This document shows positions 1 to 10,937 of a stretch of 64,000 nt of DNA, one piece after another (position 1 is the stretch's first letter; each line of letters opens with the position of its first letter). The notes under the pieces were generated by a model. That model searched no databases. It saw only the letters and a program-made list of their open reading frames with translations, and was not told the origin of the DNA. The position numbers and the translations under genes are program-made. This DNA comes from Diaporthe sp. PMI_573 (taxonomy: Eukaryota; Ascomycota; Sordariomycetes; Diaporthales; Diaporthaceae): positions 682,001 through 746,000 of the forward strand of contig JAJTUP010000032.1 in assembly GCA_021399435.1 (NCBI GenBank), in the 5' to 3' direction.

Positions 1-419
1 ACAGTTTGTATAGGGACTCCCTTTGTACTATGTGTTATAGTATAGTCAACCAACAATTATGTCTCGATCTGAACCTGCATTTGTCTGCGAAGAACCGTAT
101 CTCAAGGCCAACTTGTGATGCACGTGCATGTAATAGTCCCTAGTGATTTCGACATGTGGATGTTCATGGCGGCCACTGTCGAACAGCTTAAACTGTTTGG
201 AGTCGCTGGCAGTACGCAGCCGATATCTTAGACTTGGCTCCCAAGACAAGACTCAGTACCTGTCTCCCCCACGGATCCTTCATTCAAGGGCACTTCTGTG
301 TGCGGTTCTGACTCGGAGAAATCAGTATCCATCCTCATTATTAAAGACCTAAATATTGCCAGTAGCCGAACGCTGTTCATCCAGCAGCATTTACCACTGG
401 AGACCACCGCACACGCAGC
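1..419. other. No recognised feature
   Basis: Only short overlapping ORFs occur on both strands and none resembles a family I know. The rightmost part may hold degraded upstream sequence of the SIR2-like pseudogene that follows. Confidence 0.4.
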
Positions 420-2890
420 AGGAAGAGATCCCACACCTGGCCGAAGTTGAGCCCAGTGTTTGCAAACATGAGGCTCGACAGGCAGGTGCCTTCTTGGAAA
501 ATGTGGTGAGCCGCTTCCTCAATCTAGCTTCAGCAGCCCGATCGGCGCAACATCCAGCCAAGAAACATGCCTACGTGCCGGAAGGCGATGGTCAGCTGCA
601 TCCTTCCTGAAAAGCATCCTTAAATCTTCGGGAAATCTCGCCAACTGGTTTGACCTAGAATTTGAAGGAATTTATAAAAAGTTTATCAAAAATGACCTGA
701 ATCCAATCCTCGATGCGTTGAAAGAGCTATATAATGGTGGTGCTCGTATTATCACTATAAACTATGATGATCTCTCGGATAAATATATTGGTGCAACCTT
801 AATCCTTTCCGATGATACTACAGCCCTGAGAATGTTTTTCCAAAAGAGGAAAGACGGGATTCTTTATGTATATGGCGTCTGGTGGCACTTAAAAGGAGCC
901 GTGCTTGATAACATGGACTATGGGAGAGCGATGGCCGACCAACCTCTACAACAAGGACTTAAAAACAGTATTAGTTTTTCGGAGGTGCTGCTCTTCGTCG
1001 GGACAGGTGCTGGACTGAATGATCCCAACTTCGGCGGCCTCTTAGCCTGGGCGGCCCACCAGAATGAGGGATTGGCACAACGTCATTGTGTTCTGGCTTG
1101 TCAAGGAGAATGCATTGACACAACGCTGAATGGTTTGAATGTGTTGAAGTATGGCACCGAATACGAGGAGCTTCCTGCATTCCTGAAGAGGATTGCGCAG
1201 ACAAACAAAAGTATGTAAGACGTTATCCGGCAGTGGTTTAAGTCATTGTTATAAACTCTCATTGTGCCCGATTGGAAGACGAACTGGTAGCGGCTGGCAT
1301 ACACGACTGATGATTCAGCCAGTCATTTACAAGTATCATGAGGGGATGGGTTTATATTTGTCACTTGAACCACGGAAATAAAGAGCCACCTAACATATCT
1401 GAGACTAGGATCACGAGGTGCCAATTTAGCGACTGTCTACCACTCTATACCTTTCCCACCTAATTTAGATTTTATCGGCCGGGATAGTATACTACAAGAC
1501 TTGCAACAAAAGCTTTTCATCTAGAAAAACTGCCAGAGGCTTGCCATCGTCGGACTAGGCGGAGCCGGCAAGACCCAAGTCGCTCTCTAGTTCGCCTTCT
1601 GGGTCCAAGGGAGCCATATAGAATTCTCGATCACCTGGTTGTCAGCCCTAAGCAACAACAGCTTCGACCGAGACTACCTGGACATAGGTAGAAAGGCAGG
1701 TCTCCAAATAAATGCCGATGAGGGAGAGCCAAAGATCTTGGTAAAACAATATCTTGAATCAAGTATGGCAGGAAAGTGGTTACTTATTATCAATAATATC
1801 GACGACAACACTGATATGGCGAGAATCAGCAACTACTTGCCAAGGAGCAACAATGACCTTATATTGTTTACAACACGTTCGATCGACGTTGCCATGTCTG
1901 CAGCGCACAGACATATCAAGCTCGGTGAAATGGATTCTGGCGAGGCGATAAATTCCTTAGAGAATCTCTAATGGATGAAACGTTAGCTGAAGAGGAAACC
2001 GTGGTAGCAAGTCTCCTCGAGGAACTCACTTACCTCCCGTTGGCTATCGTGCAAGCTGCTGCCTACCTCAACCGGAATTCGAATTTAACTATTCGAGATT
2101 ACCTCGAGCTATTACACGGGGCGGAGAAAGACGTTGTGGACTTAATGAGCCAAGAGTTTCCGGATGATACACGTTATCCTGGATCACGCAATACTGTAGC
2201 AACCACATGGATTATTTCCTTTAGCCAGATTCAACAGGCCGATCCTACCGCCGCTAAGCTACTATCTTTTCTCTCCTATATTAAGCCTAAGGCTATACCA
2301 AGGTCATTACTTCCTATAGAATCCCAGGAAAAGCAAGCGTTTTCCATCGGCATACTTACCAGCTCTACTTTCTTAGCTAGACGTAGAGATCATGTTTACG
2401 ACGTACATAGTCTGGTGTACCTTACGGCCAGAGTATAGGTTAGGAAAGAGGCGCAAATGGAATTAACCACTATTAATACCCTAGAACTCCATCGATTACC
2501 AAAATCAATCCCTCGCCTTATACTCCCTATCTTGGCGCAATTTAAGATTGCCACACTTCTGTCTCCAACTTCACCTCCTGTATTAAAAAGACGAAACGTA
2601 CCCCTCTAGCCAGCCGTAAGGCGAAAGCGGATGTTAACATTTTAACTCTGCAGAGCTGGTCACGATGCACTGGACCCAAAAGCAGCAGTACCCGTTTCCC
2701 GACGTAAGCACGAGTCGGCAATGTATTGAGTTTGAGAGAATTGTCCAGCGGCGAAATGAAAACAGGATCAACATGAAGAAGTTTGTTGCGACCATGAGGA
2801 AGGATCGACAGCCCAACTCTCGGGAATTCAAAGACGCTTTCCGTACACTGGCAAAAGAACATCAGTCAGGAGTAGGGAGACAAAAAATTT
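420..2890 (+). pseudogene. SIR2-like / NB-ARC NLR-type protein, degraded
   Basis: Three blocks in the same order as fungal NOD-like receptors are visible. A block open from about 598 to 1218 contains TINYDDL and, near 1000-1035, GTGAGLNDPNF, as in SIR2-like NAD-binding domains. A P-loop GLGGAGKT lies at 1552-1575, followed by an NB-ARC-like stretch with KWLLIINNIDD. From 1971 to 2438 comes an ARC/winged-helix-like block with YLPLAIVQAAAYL. Breaks: in-frame TAG at 1588-1590 just after the P-loop (a CAG-to-TAG change would explain it), a stop and frame change near 1970, and a TAG at the end of the third block. I see no clear repeat domain after 2440, although an 80-codon ORF (2665-2904) may be tail sequence. 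In this family the N-terminal domain is an effector and NB-ARC the switch; here no functional protein is expected. The SIR2 assignment is from pattern memory and is less certain than NB-ARC. Confidence 0.68.
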
Positions 2891-3582
2891 TTTTATACGC
2901 CTGATCTCTTCCAGCCGTAGTTGGTTATACTGACTTCGGAGAAGTCAGTCCTTCGTGAGTCCCCCCTACGGGGGACTACGGATGGACTCCGCAAGCTTGT
3001 CATATAAAGTATGAGTAAATTTGAAGCGAAATTTATCAGTTGCCACTGATGTTTTGACAGCAGTGTCCCTCCATCGGGTGGTGGCTTCGTTCGCATATGC
3101 CGCGACGGGAGATTCTCCGATAATACCAAATCAGCCCTTTTTCGATCCATCACAACAGAACTCAGCTCAGGAACCCCTTCTTCCAGTCGTGAGGCCAGTT
3201 CAACCGGAGTTATGATTAAAGTGGCTGTTATTTCCACCCTGTAGCTTTGGTCGAGAGCCATCGTGCTCACATCGTGGTCCCACGCCCACGTTTCTGGCAT
3301 TTTCCAGAGGCATAATGATAAAGCAATATATATAGAAATTTCTTGTTTTAGGATCAATGTATATGTGAGCTTGCTGGTGTACCACAGATGCATGAGACTG
3401 AGGTGCCATTCAGGCGGCCAGCATCGGTCCACCCCTCACCGAGTCACTAGGCGCTCACTGGGAGTCATCTCACCAAGTCGCTTGCCTTCATGGGAGAAGA
3501 ATTTAGGCGTACGGTATCCCTCGATCAACTCTCTCGACGCGTATACAGGGCGTTACCAACAGACGCGTCAGCCATCAGCACC
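2891..3582. other. No recognised gene
   Basis: A minus-strand ORF of 179 codons (3432-2893) runs across most of this stretch, but it has no domain I recognise and its composition is ordinary for a chance ORF. I see no promoter or repeat worth naming. Confidence 0.35.
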
Positions 3583-3745
3583 GGCAGAGGCTGACCCCTC
3601 TACAAGAGGATTTTCTTGTTGACTGGATCCTCGAAGAGGACGCTTGCGGCTACCCCCTCCACACGCGCGCGCGAGAAATGGCGAATCGAATCCTGCGTAT
3701 GAATGGCGACAACCAGCCTGTTGGCAAGCTTTGGCGCCGGCGGAC
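3583..3745 (+). pseudogene. Fragment of pogo/Fot-type transposase (CENP-B-like HTH)
   Basis: The plus-strand frame starting near 3585 reads LTPLQEDFLVDWILEEDA, then GYPLHTRAREMAN, then NGDNQPVGKLWRRR. This is the CENP-B/Tc5-type DNA-binding helix-turn-helix of pogo-superfamily transposases. It aligns by eye with LDPIEEQTLIRYIIDQD ... DGKPVGKHWARRF of the intact Fot transposase at 53,053-54,735 in this window. No catalytic DDE domain follows; the frame runs into unrelated sequence within about 60 bp. It is a scrap of an old element from a different subfamily. Confidence 0.7.
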
Positions 3746-3967
3746 TGGAACACTCCGCGCCGCCTTATTATCTACTGTGTACTCAGTAGCCCGGGTTTGT
3801 TCGTAGCGACCGAGCGAGGTTCAGTGTGCAAGGAAGAAAGTGACTTCAGTCCTCCACCCCCCGCCTGACCTGACCTGACTTGCAGCATCCCCATCCAGTC
3901 GCAGCGTCACCACCACCAGACCTCGACACACCCTCCCACCCTTTTTCTAACTGCCATCTCCCAGTCT

Positions 3968-4010
3968 TGTGCCGTCGCCGTCGTCGTCGCCGTCGGCTGC
4001 TGCTGCTGCA
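3968..4010. repeat. CGT/CTG trinucleotide low-complexity tract
   Basis: A run of gtcgtcgcc and ctgctgctg triplets, about 40 bp long. It sits at the 3' edge of the Est1-type fragment and may have formed by slippage at the breakpoint. Confidence 0.7.
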
Positions 4011-4304
4011 GTACAGGGGCTGGGCTTCCTTGATGATAGGATCAAACAATGCGAGGATGCTGTCTCGGGCAGACTTGAATGGTATTACGACACACAGGCT
4101 CTTGGTGTAATAAAAAAGCTGCTTCACAGCATAAGGCCTCGCAAGAATCGCGAGATGATGGTAAAGGCTCCCAGTAGTCGGCGCCTTATCGCTGGCCTTG
4201 GAGTACCAATATCTCGAAACATCTGTCCAGATCTCCCTGTCGCGTATATCTTCATCCTCGATGGCCATACGGTAGCGCCCGAGGTCGCCAAAGTATATTA
4301 TCTT
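3990..4304 (-). pseudogene. Est1-type DNA/RNA-binding domain fragment
   Basis: On the minus strand the frame open from 4304 reads YFGDLGRYRMAIEDEDIRDR, then WYSKASDKAPTTGSLYHHLA, ILARPYAVKQLFYYTKSLCV and IPFKSARDSILALFDPI. This matches the conserved core of the Est1/SMG7-type DNA/RNA-binding domain common in ascomycetes, where 'YSKA.DK.P..G.LYHHLAILARP' is diagnostic. An in-frame stop lies immediately upstream (4305-4307). Downstream the frame passes into a CGC-rich run that codes only serines and arginines, so homology ends near 3990. The N-terminal TPR-like part and the C-terminus are missing. Est1-type proteins act in telomerase recruitment or mRNA decay, but this piece is a relic. Confidence 0.75.
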
Positions 4305-4307
4305 TCA

Positions 4308-4849
4308 TACTGTAGGCACGCTAGGCAACCATCTTATTCATCAAATGATTAAGAGGCCTCCAAAGCGGTGGATATATAAGGGGGAGCATTATCTCCAGCT
4401 CGTACAATTTCACCTCATCCAATATTAATCTACCCTACTCCATATCCTTGCGCTCAGATTTACTCCCTACACCTGCCCGTTTGCTGTGAGATTGTCTCTG
4501 CAACTGTCCTGAAGGAGGCCTGACCTGTATCATCTTGGCTGCCTCCTACAGCATCCGAGTATGACAGGACTAGGGGTACCACCAGACTGGCGAATCTATC
4601 TACCGATATCTACTAGAGGTCCATGTGGGTCATCTATCTATCTATCTGTCCCTCTGGTAGACAGACGAAATGTAGATAGGTGCCAAGACCTTGGCACAAT
4701 TTTATTAGAAGTAGTGGTACTTATAATCGCTATCTATTTAATCGCATTTCAGAGTACCAATACTTACTCTCAAATCGTCAAATATAAAGTTTAAAAATTT
4801 CGGTTCGCCTGGGAATTGGATACAGTCAGGTCCATGCAGCTCCTCAAGA
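4308..4849. other. Non-coding, no recognised gene
   Basis: Contains a TATA-like ggatatataagg near 4370 and a short (atct)n run near 4635, but no ORF with recognisable homology follows either. The last part probably holds the terminal region of the hAT remnant that begins next. Confidence 0.35.
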
Positions 4850-5620
4850 TGGCGTCGCAAGCCGACATTTTCGGGCCTTCACCCGACACTTACAACTCCT
4901 CAGAGATGTCTAGCCAGTCAAGCACACCCACGCTACCGTCGTCATCTAGCTGTTCTGCGACGACGAAAGATTGGGACACAGTATCCGACTCTGTCCGGAG
5001 CCAATGGATCCTCGACTCGCACTGGGATAGCTCCTGGATGGTTTTGGCGTCACGGCTATGGCGTCCAAGCCAGAGTAGCCGACAATCACCATGGTTCGCC
5101 TATATGGCTCTGTTGTCACTGTGTCCGGCGAAAAGCCAACAAGCCAAAAGCCTACGTATCGTCAAATACTCGGAATATCGAAGGCCATCTTGCCAAAGCG
5201 CACAATATCCTCCACCCAGACCCCTCAAAGGCTAAGCGATACGCATCGGAACGAACTTCGAATCAACCAAGCCTCCATGAGTTTGCTGCAAAGAAGCGGA
5301 AGAAGGACGACTTTCATGACGAGCTAGTTCTTCGATTTGACAAAACCAAGTTTCAACGACTACTCGTCCGGTGAATTACCGACGCGAATTTGTCCTTCCG
5401 CGTCCCCGAACACAAGGGTCTTCAGAAGATTTTTCAATACCTCAATCCTCTGGTTCAGGAGACTTCTGCCGTTCTTACACAAACCGCCCTCCTGCCTGAG
5501 TATCTACCGTCTCAACCTCAGACGCGCTCCGACTCCGAGTCCCAGCTTGCACAAATTTTCCGCCAAAAGACCGGACAGTCATCCATGTTCTACTCGAGCA
5601 GCTGCAAATAAGACCGGTTT
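4850..5620 (+). pseudogene. hAT transposase remnant (BED finger and start of core)
   Basis: A possible start (MASQADIFGP) lies near 4851. From about 5040 another frame reads FWRHGYGV, then WLCCHCVRRKANKPKAY and TRNIEGHLAKAHNILHP. This is a BED-type zinc finger (C-x2-C ... H-x4-H) as found at the N-terminus of hAT transposases. It continues with DANLSFRVPEHKGLQKIFQY and LNPLVQETSAV, typical of the region before the catalytic core. A frame change near 5040 and an in-frame TGA at 5372-5374 (LLVR*ITDAN; TGG-to-TGA would explain it) disable it. The sequence stops abruptly near 5620, with no catalytic or dimerisation domain. It is homologous to the remnant at 61,140-61,880 in the same orientation. 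Confidence 0.82.
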
Positions 5621-5649
5621 CCTGGCGCCAAATACGATCCATTCTTGTA

Positions 5650-7466
5650 GATATGTCGAGGCGCAGAAGCGTTTCGTGAAACGCTATTTCACTAGGAGGG
5701 CGGCAGCAAAGGAGTTGGCCGAGATCGAATCCGACCCGTCATGCCTCCAGGAGGACTGGGAGCAGGTGTAAAAGCAGCGCCAATGGCAGCGATATTACTG
5801 CCATGAACGCGAGATCACCGGACCCGCCTTCTCCGACTACGTCGACGCGGCGAAGCGCCGCCTGGCCCGACACGGATTCACTCACCCTTTTCAGTTGAAT
5901 CAAGACCCGAAACAACAGGGCAAACTAGAAACATGGATCGAGTACCTCTACTTCGAGTACTGGTGGCTCGATCGGTTCACGCGTACCATCGAACGCCTGC
6001 AGCCAGACTACGACAAGGAGTGGCAAAAGCTCGTGGACTCGGGGGTGTTGGGGCCACGCGAGACCGCAGAATACCTTCGTTCTATCGAGAGCGGGATGCA
6101 AACCCAGTCTGAAATAGACCAGGCCCGAGCAGCTGTGCAGAGAAAACAAAAGATCGCCGAACAAGTCTACGCGGAGACTCAGCTCGATCCACATCGTCTG
6201 AACATCCCCAAGCTGGAACGTATACGGAGGATGCGAGTAGGCACCCGTGAGCTACTGACGGCCAGAAGCCGGCTGAAACAGCTTGAGAAACGGAGCGATC
6301 TCATCGTAGAATTCGTCCTCTCAACAGCCGATTTGGAGCGTGCGAAGAGGGACGCAGCCCGCCATCGCATCCTTCTTCAATGGATCCTGGAACAAATTCC
6401 TTTGATCGAGGCCGAGTTGAGCCAAACCAAAGAGGCCGGGATTGAAAGGATCAAGACGACCAAGAAGATCAAGAGAAGGCTCGACTCTGACGACGACAGC
6501 CCACGGCAATCGGGCTTCAAAAAGCGGAAGCACAGTCCACGTTCAGACAAAAACACAGCTGTCCTGACCAACGAAATCCAGAAGCAGCGGGTCTCCTTGA
6601 CAGTCGACAACGAAGAGCCTCCGCCTCGAGATGAACCGCGGCGCTCACGAGTCGGAGAGCCTCCCGCCGGGCACTCGCATCGGGGTCTAGCTGCCCATAA
6701 AGCGGCGCCGCAAGGCCTGCGCCGCAGCGCGCGCATTGCAGCGCGCCTGACGCCAGCTCCCATGCAGCAAGTCCCGCTCATAGAGGCCGAGTTGAACGGA
6801 TCCAGCGTGGCCGAGACCAGCCCGAACGCCGTACGTGGCACGAAGAGATTCGGACGTGATGGCGACGATGAGGCTACGCACGATCGAATCATCAAGAAGC
6901 AGAAGCGGGATGCTGGTGAGCCTGGCCCGACGCCAGGCCGCAAGGGCGGTTCCGGTTACCAAGGAGCGAAACGAAAGCGTAGCCGCGACGATACTACTGA
7001 TAATGGACCGCCTTCCAAGCGGTTTAGACGCGGCGGCGACGACCTGGGCTTTCACAATGAGGCATCTGACGGTGCTGATGCAGGATCGGCTGGGGACTCA
7101 CAGGAGTCTGGAACTGCTGAGGTTGGAAGACCAGATGGCGAACGTGCAGTGAGAACTACAGAAAGACCACATTCGAAGGGGAGCAAGCCCTCTAGTGATC
7201 ATCTGCAGCGAAGGGAGAGCACAAGGAATGCACCTCAGTCTTCAACAACTACCCAACCGCTTCGTCGCAGTGCTCGGATTACGGCCCGTCAAGAGGCGCT
7301 ACAGAACGTTGTGACTCGGTCTGGCGCCGCCCTACCCCGAAGCTCGTGCCGAAGGATAGCAGAGGCACCAGCACCTCCATTACCCGTGGCGTTGCAAGAC
7401 CAGCAGTCGAGATTTACGGCGACGAAGGTAATGAAACAAGGTGCGAGGGGAGGCAAGTCGGCGTGA
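5650..7466 (+). pseudogene. Fungal coiled-coil/basic family protein, one premature stop
   Basis: A reading frame from about 5650 to 7466 is interrupted by one TAA (5769-5771). Before it: QKRFVKRYFTRRAAAKELAE. After it: RRLARHGFTHPFQLNQDPKQ and EYLYFEYWWLDRFTRTIERL, then a helical, charged segment and a lysine/arginine-rich low-complexity tail containing LRRSARIAAR (near 6717) and LRRSARITAR (near 7258). I recognise this as a family of hypothetical proteins repeated in Sordariomycete accessory regions. Its function is unknown; the basic tail suggests a nuclear, nucleic-acid-binding role, which is inference. CAA-to-TAA would explain the stop. Translation could restart only inside the family domain, since the 523-codon frame after the stop opens with a non-ATG codon at 5895. 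It abuts the truncated hAT copy upstream. Confidence 0.7.
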
Positions 7467-7540
7467 TACATCAGAGGTCAAAGGAACGTCAACGCGGCCG
7501 CCAGTCTAGTGACTAGCCAAGAACTCGTACCTACAAGCGA

Positions 7541-8200
7541 ATGTCAAGTCGGGGCAGGACCGCCAACCAAGAGGGCAGGACCGCCGATCCTTCTCGACAA
7601 CTGTCGGCATTTATAACAATATTTGCCCTACGACCGTTTTCCCAAGCAGCACCTATCCTGCCCTCGGACGGATTTCTCCATCTCCAGCATCCCTCCCCAG
7701 ACTGCTATTTAGAATCTGAAGACAATGGCGATAGGGACCAGGCTGCGGCGATGGCCAAGGCGGACTCTACAGTCAAGGCGATTTCTCAGGCGGAAGATGT
7801 CTGTCGGCTGGTAGAGCATAGCAGGACCGGCCGTCCTAACCCACCAGCTCCCGTACTTCTCCGGCCAACGCTTCGGTATACCAGACAACACGCTACCTGC
7901 CAGACAACACGGCCGCTCAGTGCCCGAGCATCTGGTCGTCCAGACAGCAAGCATACCGACCTTGATCAGACTCGGCTATCCATATCGCAACCCAGCCAGA
8001 AATCGAATCAGTTGGCACGGGCTCGCCCGCAACTCTCTCAACAGGAAACACGGCAGAGTTGGTATTATAATGTCTTCTATAAACTAGATCATCGCGGCAA
8101 GGCACACTTCACAATACCAGGCTACAATGAAGAAGAGATATATAGGGCGATAAGACAGGAGCAGGACGCCTCGAGCCCAGTGCAGGGGAGAGCAACTTGA
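7541..8200 (+). CDS. Hypothetical ORF, 219 codons, doubtful
   Basis: ATG to stop is open for 219 codons. The middle is rich in Arg, Ser, Pro and Gln with no recognisable domain. The last 45 residues (YNVFYKLDHRGKAHFTIPGY, then NEEEIYRAIRQEQ) look more protein-like than the rest and could be a genuine C-terminal exon. It could equally be a chance ORF in GC-rich remnant sequence. I do not recognise it. Confidence 0.25.
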   Translation: MSSRGRTANQEGRTADPSRQLSAFITIFALRPFSQAAPILPSDGFLHLQHPSPDCYLESEDNGDRDQAAAMAKADSTVKAISQAEDVCRLVEHSRTGRPNPPAPVLLRPTLRYTRQHATCQTTRPLSARASGRPDSKHTDLDQTRLSISQPSQKSNQLARARPQLSQQETRQSWYYNVFYKLDHRGKAHFTIPGYNEEEIYRAIRQEQDASSPVQGRAT

Positions 8201-9345
8201 ATTCACGATGGGCAGAGAGCTATGTAGCGGTGGCTGTGTGGAGCTTCCATTGCTGTGGTGCATCCGTCGGATTGGACATACCCGTTAACCTGGCAGGGCC
8301 GGGGGCAGCGGGCAGTCCATGCGCGTCGATGTATACCACCTCATTGGCACTCCTGATAGCATGGCTCCCCCCAGGCAGTCCGAAATTCTTCCAGCTATGG
8401 TTGCTAATCCGACAGGGTCAGAGGCAGCAGCGTAAGCTGGGAGACATTTCGTGGCGTTATGAAAACCTTCCTAGGCATGGTCGTTATCCTGGCAGGGCTG
8501 GGTGCAGCGGCGGAGCGTTGGGAGAGAGGTTCCACGGCTCTGTTCCTGGGATGTGTTTCTCGCCAATATCTTACTGATGGATCTGGCGCGTCGACGGTCG
8601 GCCTCGCAGTGAAGGGATCGAGGATCCGCATGTGTCTTGCTGGTGTCAAAGCAACAGCTTGACGACTCTTCAAACCATCCAGGGCAGCGTATGAGGGTAG
8701 AGTTGGGCTACAACCATCTTCAGGTACACATCCTAGATAAAGCTCCAATCCTTATCCTTAATGTGCACCTTCTCATCCTCCGTCACACGCAAGACGATAT
8801 ATCCATAGTTGCGTTGCCAATAATCGTATCATTGGACGTCGGTCGATCGAAAAGCACGCGGCTCAGGGTGTGTTCATGCGGAAAGCTCCACGGAGCTGCT
8901 CGTCTCTGTATACTCTTGATTGCAGATATTATAGCACTGCCTCTGCTTGAGTGGCCCGTTGCCGGGAATATACCATGCGGAGCAGCCATGGAGCAAGCAT
9001 CTGGGGCACGATCATTACCCCATACACATGGTGTAGATTAATTGTCCCGGTACCCCACGTTGAGGAGTGGCCAGAGCCGACGGAGCCGAGGGTTCGTTTC
9101 GTAGCCCTTGTTTCTATCTTGCCGCGGTGGTCGAGGAGACGGGCAACTTATCCATGCAGAACCTTGTCGTGACCAGTCAACACTGAATAACGGAAAGGGG
9201 GTTATCCAACTTACGGGCTGCAGCTCTTCTATCGCCTATTCACTATTCCCACGCCTTTCGCCTACTTAAATCATTTTTATCTAAAAGCTCAAACTAGAAA
9301 TATTATTATTATCTTTATTATACTTAACGTTAGTTATATTTTTAA
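8201..9345. other. No recognised gene; AT-rich end
   Basis: Short ORFs on both strands (largest 134 codons, 8637-9041 plus) show no known domain. From about 9,230 the sequence becomes AT-rich (tattattattatctttatta), then ends in ttaacag just before the next gene. This could be an intron acceptor or an eroded promoter. Confidence 0.4.
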
Positions 9346-9356
9346 ATACTTAACAG

Positions 9357-10620
9357 TGATGATGATGCTTCTTCCACGAAGGCCGAGTCGGACACGGAAG
9401 AAGGCCCGTTCCCGCAGCTTCAGCCCAAGGCGCTCCAACGCGTGATTAACTTCTTCCGAAGCAACCCGCACGTGAAGCGAAAGGCCTGTGAAGATTTCTG
9501 CAAGAGAAAATATCGCGGCGACAATATGGCCAGCCCGTACAAGACCAGCCCGTACAAGACCAGCCCGTCCGAGCTGGGATCGGACTGGAAGTGGCCGTCT
9601 GGCCTCCAGCGGCCGCCCGGCGTCCTGGCACACCCCTCCGAGTTTCAGTTCGACGAAGGTTACATGGTTCAGGTCGAAGCCGAGATCGTGGAGGGATCAG
9701 GTGTTGCCGAACGTACTGGCATGATGACCATGTTCTACTTCACCTTTGAGGAGCTGGACAACGACGGGCAGCTCGAGTCGGCTCGGGAGGTCTACGGCGA
9801 CCTCGTCCCCGACTACACCTATGTCTGCTATATGGGTTTGCCGCCCGGACACCGGCAGCTGTTTGTGTGGCGGATTGACTGTCCCGCGGGGCAGCCGTTC
9901 TCGACCGACGCGAGCTATTTCGGCCTGCGAAGGAACCGCCAGATGTACGCCAGCGTCCTGCGGGACTTGGTCGACTTGGTCGCAGCGCCGTTGGCATCGG
10001 GGTCGGAAGGCGAAAAGAGCCAAAGCCGCCGCCGCCGCCGCCGCAACATCAATGTGCAGCGGCTGCAGGCCTGGCCCACGGCACTGCACAACCCGAGCAT
10101 CGACGCCGACAATATCATCGTGCGGTCCGACTATTCGGGCATCGTCGGCCTGCTGCTCTGGACGACACCCTCGGTCATCACGCTCCCCTTTGGCGCCTCC
10201 CTCCTGGGCCTCCTGGAGGGGACGCCCCTGCAAGTCCAGGAGGCGGTGGACAAGAATTTCTCATGGACATTCAGAAACAAGCCATTTCACGAGATCCCGG
10301 TCCGCAAAACTGTGAATACCTTCCCGTTCGAAACCTACAGCCGCAACGCATACGATCTCGAGCGCTTGATGCTGCACTACCTGCAGGCAAAGGTGCCGGC
10401 GCTCGCGCAGAACCCGACAGAAGAGCGCTGGAAGCATGTATTCGCAGCCATGAGGCAGGCTGTGGAGGTGGCGGCCGACATGACCGATGGCGACAAGGAG
10501 TGCTACAGACACCAAATTGACAGGATGGAATGGGATTGGTTTCACTTTCCCGATAAGGAGGAGCAGGATGCACAGGGAGCTGAAGCGGATGAGGGCGAGA
10601 AGATGGAAATAGATGGATGA
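9357..10620 (+). CDS. Conserved-looking hypothetical protein, about 364-420 aa
   Basis: An uninterrupted frame is open from 9346 to a TGA at 10620. The first in-frame ATG is at 9526 (MASPYKTSP), giving 364 aa. The frame upstream of it already looks coding (acidic SDDDDASS, then FRSNPHVKRKACEDF), and a possible 3' splice site (aacag) ends at 9356, so an upstream exon is likely and 9357 is my best exon boundary. The rest looks like a folded globular protein (YMVQVEAEIVEG, MMTMFYFTFEEL, YVCYMGLPPGHRQLFVWRID) with an Arg tract and an acidic end. A 15-bp unit, agcccgtacaagacc, is repeated in tandem near 9530-9570 and encodes KTSPY repeats. I do not recognise the family. It is the most intact non-transposon gene outside the palindrome. 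Confidence 0.6.
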
Positions 10621-10635
10621 ATGAATGATGTCTTA

Positions 10636-10932
10636 TGTCAAGAGGTCAGGGGAAGATGCTGGGCAAAGATTGCTTGAGGGCAGATCAGGATCTGAACATT
10701 CCGTGCTATGTTACGATTGATACCTAACTACATTGTGATTCCAGTGCGTCTAGCCACCCATCTTATAACCTGACCTGCCCATCCCTCATGGATCTCGATG
10801 CACGCTGGCCTGAGCGAGGCTCAGCCCTGACTTGGGCGCCATATGGGCCTGAGCGGTGCTGCGGTGCCTTTCGCCGATACTACGGTGCCCTTCACCGGGC
10901 CTCCGACGGGCCCGAAGTGCTGCCTTCCAACA
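10636..10932 (+). repeat. Solo LTR, copy 1 (297 bp)
   Basis: Starts TGTCAAGAGG and ends CTTCCAACA (TG...CA). It is flanked by the identical 5-bp direct repeats tctta at 10631-10635 and 10933-10937, the signature of LTR retrotransposon integration followed by LTR-LTR recombination. A second copy, also 297 bp and differing at only about three positions, lies inverted at 16,295-16,591 with its own target duplication. No internal region of this family occurs in the window. Orientation is arbitrary. Confidence 0.88.
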
Positions 10933-10937
10933 TCTTA

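Noticed and set aside
2893..3432. Minus-strand 179-codon ORF as a gene
   Set aside because: No domain, no splice or start context, in eroded sequence.
6377..7055. Minus-strand ORFs of 188 and 122 codons
   Set aside because: Antisense to the basic-tail family gene; no independent domain.
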